Of a stretch of DNA of 64,000 bases, positions 61,631-64,000 are shown piece after piece. The notes beneath the pieces are model-generated. The model ran no database searches, was not told where the DNA came from, and saw only the letters and a program-made list of their open reading frames with translations. The DNA is taken from contig NZ_FQYR01000002.1 in the NCBI RefSeq assembly GCF_900141815.1, forward strand, positions 186,001 to 250,000. Reading direction: 5' to 3'. Origin of the DNA: Rubritalea squalenifaciens DSM 18772. Its GTDB lineage: Bacteria; Verrucomicrobiota; Verrucomicrobiia; Verrucomicrobiales; Akkermansiaceae. The translations under genes were made by a program, and so were the position numbers. Each line of letters starts with the position of its first letter. Position 1 is the first letter of the stretch.

Positions 61631-61987
61631 TTACTGCTGTGGAGCGAGTGTCTTCATGGTCGGGATGAGGCCGATGTGTGGCTCACCTGTACCGCCCTGT
61701 GCTGTAGCACGGGAAAGAACACTGCTGGAAACGGTGTCACAGCAATCTGGCTTAGGGCAGAACCATGAACCGCACTTGGTGCACTCGTGCTTCTCTTCTT
61801 CCACTACAACTGGCTGATAGACAGGCTCACTCTTGCCACCTTTGGCATCAGTGTACACGTAGGATGTGGTAGCGCCTGACTGGAGTTGCTCACCAGTGGT
61901 GTCATCATAATAAATGGGCTCTTGGCTGCATGAAGCGAATGTGATGGCAGCGATGACTGCAGCGAAAAGTTTAGTAGCGATTTTCAT
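61631..61987 (-). CDS. Cys-rich lipoprotein
   Basis: This 118-residue protein has a lipoprotein signal MKIATKLFAAVIAAITFASC with lipobox FASC (Cys20), then a Tyr/Thr-rich stretch and a small Cys cluster CTKCGSWFCPKPDCC (six Cys in 15 residues), which could be a metal site or disulfide knot. It sits between E1 beta and E2 of pyruvate dehydrogenase but has its own terminator. The function is unknown. Confidence 0.7.
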   Translation of the reverse strand: MKIATKLFAAVIAAITFASCSQEPIYYDDTTGEQLQSGATTSYVYTDAKGGKSEPVYQPVVVEEEKHECTKCGSWFCPKPDCCDTVSSSVLSRATAQGGTGEPHIGLIPTMKTLAPQQ

Positions 61988-62191
61988 AGATAAGCTCGGA
62001 TATTAGGTTTCTCCCCCACCGTTTCAAATAAATTCTACAGAAATATCAGTTTTTCCCAAGAATCAAAAATATGTCCCTCCCTGCGCCGCCGTGTGACAGG
62101 TTCATACTACAGCGTGTTCTGAGCTGATCTGGCTCATGGACAGTTAGTTAGAATGACGGACCCCGCGGGGGATGCGGGCCCAGCATTCACC

Positions 62192-62323
62192 TTATCTTCC
62201 GGAGCGCGGAGCTGGTCCGGTATCATCGATGTTATAGCCTTGGTAGATCACAGGGTTGGTACTGCAAGCCGTGACTAACAGACCCACTGCTAGAGCCAGC
62301 AGGGCGGGGGTAATTTTTTTCAT
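62192..62323 (-). CDS. Very small lipoprotein (43 residues)
   Basis: This ORF is below the usual size limit but clear: MKKITPALLALAVGLLVTAC is a full lipoprotein signal with lipobox VTAC (Cys20), followed by 23 residues (STNPVIYQGYNIDDTGPAPR and a short tail) to TAA. It lies between the Cys-rich lipoprotein and E1 beta genes. It may be a membrane-anchored peptide of entericidin-like size. Confidence 0.6.
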   Translation of the reverse strand: MKKITPALLALAVGLLVTACSTNPVIYQGYNIDDTGPAPRSGR

Positions 62324-62379
62324 AACCTTTGATTATTAGCAAGATATGAAGAAACAATCAAGATCATTCCAAACAGAAA

Positions 62380-62405
62380 CCCGTGACACTCAACGGTGCC
62401 ACGGG
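62380..62405 (-). terminator. Probable terminator after E1 beta gene
   Basis: CCCGTG (62380-62385) pairs with CACGGG (62400-62405), extended by CAC with GTG across one mismatch. It lies 47 bp past the E1 beta stop. The minus-strand T-run is weak. Confidence 0.5.
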
Positions 62406-62452
62406 CTTAAGAAATACACTAACTGATAAGATAGTAGATGCTATCTCAGAGA

Positions 62453-63436
62453 TTAGGCGATGGTCAGCACCATCTCCACGACTCTCTTAGCGTTAGGAAG
62501 TTGGTCGTTCTCGACAGCCGGGGAGTAGATCGCCGGGGCATCGAGTGAGCAGACTCGCTTGATCGGCGCATCGAGGTAATCGAAGGCGTGCTCCTGGATA
62601 AGAGTCGTGATCTGGGCGGAAACACCGCAGAAGGGCTTGGACTCGTCCACGAGTACGGCGCGGTTGGTCTTCTTGACGGAGTTGATGATGGCATCCTGGT
62701 CAAGCGGACGGATGGAGCGGAGGTCGACGACCTCACAGTCGATACCGTGCTCGGACTTGAGGATTTCAGCAGCCTCCAGACAGTGAAGGACGGAGCGGCC
62801 GTGGGCGATGAGGGAGATATCGGTACCCTCGCGCTTGATGTCCGCCTTGCCGAGTGGGATCACGAAGTCACCTTCCTCAGGATCTGGGACCGGACCCTTG
62901 GTACCGTAGAGGAGGGTATTCTCCATCACGTAGACCGGGTCGTTGTCACGGATCGCCGCTTTCATGAGGCCCTTGGCATCTGCCGGAGTGGCCGGGGAAA
63001 CGACCTTGAGACCTGGGAATGCAGCGAACAAACCTTCCGGGGTGTGGGAGTGGGTCGCACCCACGTTGGTACCACCATTGGCAGGACCACGTACCACGAT
63101 CGGGCAGGAGCAGAGACCACCGGACATGTAGCGTACACAGGCGGCGTTGTTGACCAGCTGGTCGAAGGCCACGGAGTGGAAGGACCAGAACATCAGCTCC
63201 ATCACCGGGCGGATGCCGAGCATGGAGGCACCCACACCCATGCCGATGAAGCCAGCTTCGGAGATCGGGGTATCGACAATGCGCTTGTCTCCCCATTTCT
63301 GCCAGAGGCCTTCGGTCACTTTGTAGGCACCGTTGTACTGGGCAACTTCCTCACCCATGAGCACGACGTTTTCATCGCGTGCGAGCTCTTCATCGAATGC
63401 TTCCCTGAGGGCGTGGCGGTAAAGAATTTCTCTCAT
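62453..63436 (-). CDS. Pyruvate dehydrogenase E1 component, beta subunit
   Basis: This 327-residue E1 beta has GEEVAQYNGAYKVTEGLWQKWGDKRIVDTPISEAGF, the GxGTxxSL-type region and VVDLRSIRPLDQDAI. It forms the alpha2beta2 thiamine-diphosphate decarboxylase that starts the pyruvate dehydrogenase reaction. It lies 42 bp after E1 alpha on the same strand. Confidence 0.93.
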   Translation of the reverse strand: MREILYRHALREAFDEELARDENVVLMGEEVAQYNGAYKVTEGLWQKWGDKRIVDTPISEAGFIGMGVGASMLGIRPVMELMFWSFHSVAFDQLVNNAACVRYMSGGLCSCPIVVRGPANGGTNVGATHSHTPEGLFAAFPGLKVVSPATPADAKGLMKAAIRDNDPVYVMENTLLYGTKGPVPDPEEGDFVIPLGKADIKREGTDISLIAHGRSVLHCLEAAEILKSEHGIDCEVVDLRSIRPLDQDAIINSVKKTNRAVLVDESKPFCGVSAQITTLIQEHAFDYLDAPIKRVCSLDAPAIYSPAVENDQLPNAKRVVEMVLTIA

Positions 63437-63478
63437 AGTCGTATCAAAAATCTAAAGGTTCAGTTAAGGGGCAGGGGA

Positions 63479-64000
63479 TTAGTCGTTGAAGAAATGACGG
63501 CCTGTATTGCCTGCCTCGGTGTTGTTGTCTACTTCCCAGTACACATCCTCGAAGATGGACTCGATGGTCGGGTCCGGTGAGCTCTGGGCGAACTTGGCGG
63601 ACTCGGCAGCTTCGAGCTTCGCTTCTTTGTCGATCGCATCTGCCTGCTCGTCGGTCAGCACACCTTCCTCAAGGAGACGTGCACGCCAGAGGTGGAGCGG
63701 ATCATGGAATTTCTTGTACTTCTCGATCTCGTCTGGAGTACGGTACTTCTTCGCGTTGGCGTCTGCCACTGAGTGTCCGTAGTAGCGGTAGGTAGCGATC
63801 TCGAGCACGGTAGGCTTGGATTCCTTGTGCGCACGCTCCATGGCGATCTGAGTCTTGGCACGGACTTCGTACAGGTCCTCACCATTGACGAGATCCCAGG
63901 CCATGCCGTAGGCATCGGCGCGCTGGGCTAGGCTATCTTTGTAAGCACTGGAACGAGCCTGGCTGGTACCCATGGAGTAGCCGTTGTTTTCGATAACGTA
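63479..64000 (-). CDS. Pyruvate dehydrogenase E1 component, alpha subunit (partial, C-terminal part)
   Basis: The reading frame continues past the right edge of the window. The visible 173 residues begin YVIENNGYSMGTS, which is the typical stretch at the thiamine-binding end of E1 alpha, and contain ATYRYYGHSVADANAKKYRTPDEI (the phosphorylation-loop-like region). The first part of the protein is outside. It is upstream of E1 beta in the same operon. Confidence 0.92.
   Translation of the reverse strand, partial: YVIENNGYSMGTSQARSSAYKDSLAQRADAYGMAWDLVNGEDLYEVRAKTQIAMERAHKESKPTVLEIATYRYYGHSVADANAKKYRTPDEIEKYKKFHDPLHLWRARLLEEGVLTDEQADAIDKEAKLEAAESAKFAQSSPDPTIESIFEDVYWEVDNNTEAGNTGRHFFND

Noticed and set aside
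1-64000. tRNA, rRNA, CRISPR arrays and prophage genes
   Set aside because: No T-arm-like GTTCGA patterns in a cloverleaf, no regularly spaced repeats and no phage structural genes were seen.

Overview
The window looks like chromosomal DNA from a member of the Verrucomicrobiota, probably an aerobic, marine-type Verrucomicrobiales. The signs are ten type-I sulfatases in 64 kb, two PEP-CTERM proteins ending in an Arg-rich tail, a planctomycete/verrucomicrobial cytochrome protein (PSCyt1-DUF1549-DUF1553) paired with a DUF1501 protein, 'NPYEAP'-type membrane proteins, many small lipoproteins, moderate GC and few Shine-Dalgarno sequences. No rRNA, tRNA, CRISPR or prophage was seen.

Layout. 1-7.1 kb: fatty-acid synthesis (accB-accC), a pseudokinase, a first sulfatase, a CvfB-type S1 protein and an APC-type permease. 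7.08-7.26 kb: a small gene with an in-frame TGA directly followed by a hairpin whose apical loop (GGUCU) and spacing match the fdhF-type bacterial SECIS. I read it as a candidate 60-residue membrane selenoprotein, the most interesting item here. 7.3-15.1 kb: a DUF5069 protein, a LamG PEP-CTERM protein and a run of four sulfatases. 15.3-19.3 kb: an SH3 protein, an exported Lon-like protease without an ATPase, an S33 peptidase, a membrane protein and a PUR-like nucleic-acid-binding protein. 19.4-30 kb: a polysaccharide locus (sulfatase, GH88/105-DUF4861 hydrolase, DUF1080 hydrolase) bounded by a GntR and a LuxR regulator, then two more sulfatases. 30-41 kb: the PSCyt1/DUF1501 pair, an AraC-type XylR-like regulator, a PEP-CTERM protein, a TPR-sulfotransferase and a large exported phosphoesterase. 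41-47 kb: two sulfatases separated by small exported, membrane and thioesterase genes. 47-57 kb: housekeeping genes (AI-2E transporter, RseP, TrpS, MECR-like reductase, glutamate dehydrogenase) and a first RAYT transposase flanked by inverted three-hairpin repeats. 57-64 kb: a DUF4259 protein, a second RAYT locus with the same repeat architecture, and the pyruvate dehydrogenase genes (E1 alpha running off the right edge, E1 beta, two small lipoproteins, E2).

How it fits together. The exported sulfatases, the unsaturated-glycuronyl hydrolase and the DUF1080 enzyme are suited to stripping sulfate from and cleaving an acidic sulfated polysaccharide of algal or animal origin. GntR, LuxR and XylR/AraC-type regulators probably sense the breakdown products. 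All ten sulfatases carry the Cys-type maturation motif, so the cell needs a formylglycine-generating enzyme encoded outside this window. Coordinates and starts were judged by eye; family names come from recognised motifs and no database was searched.
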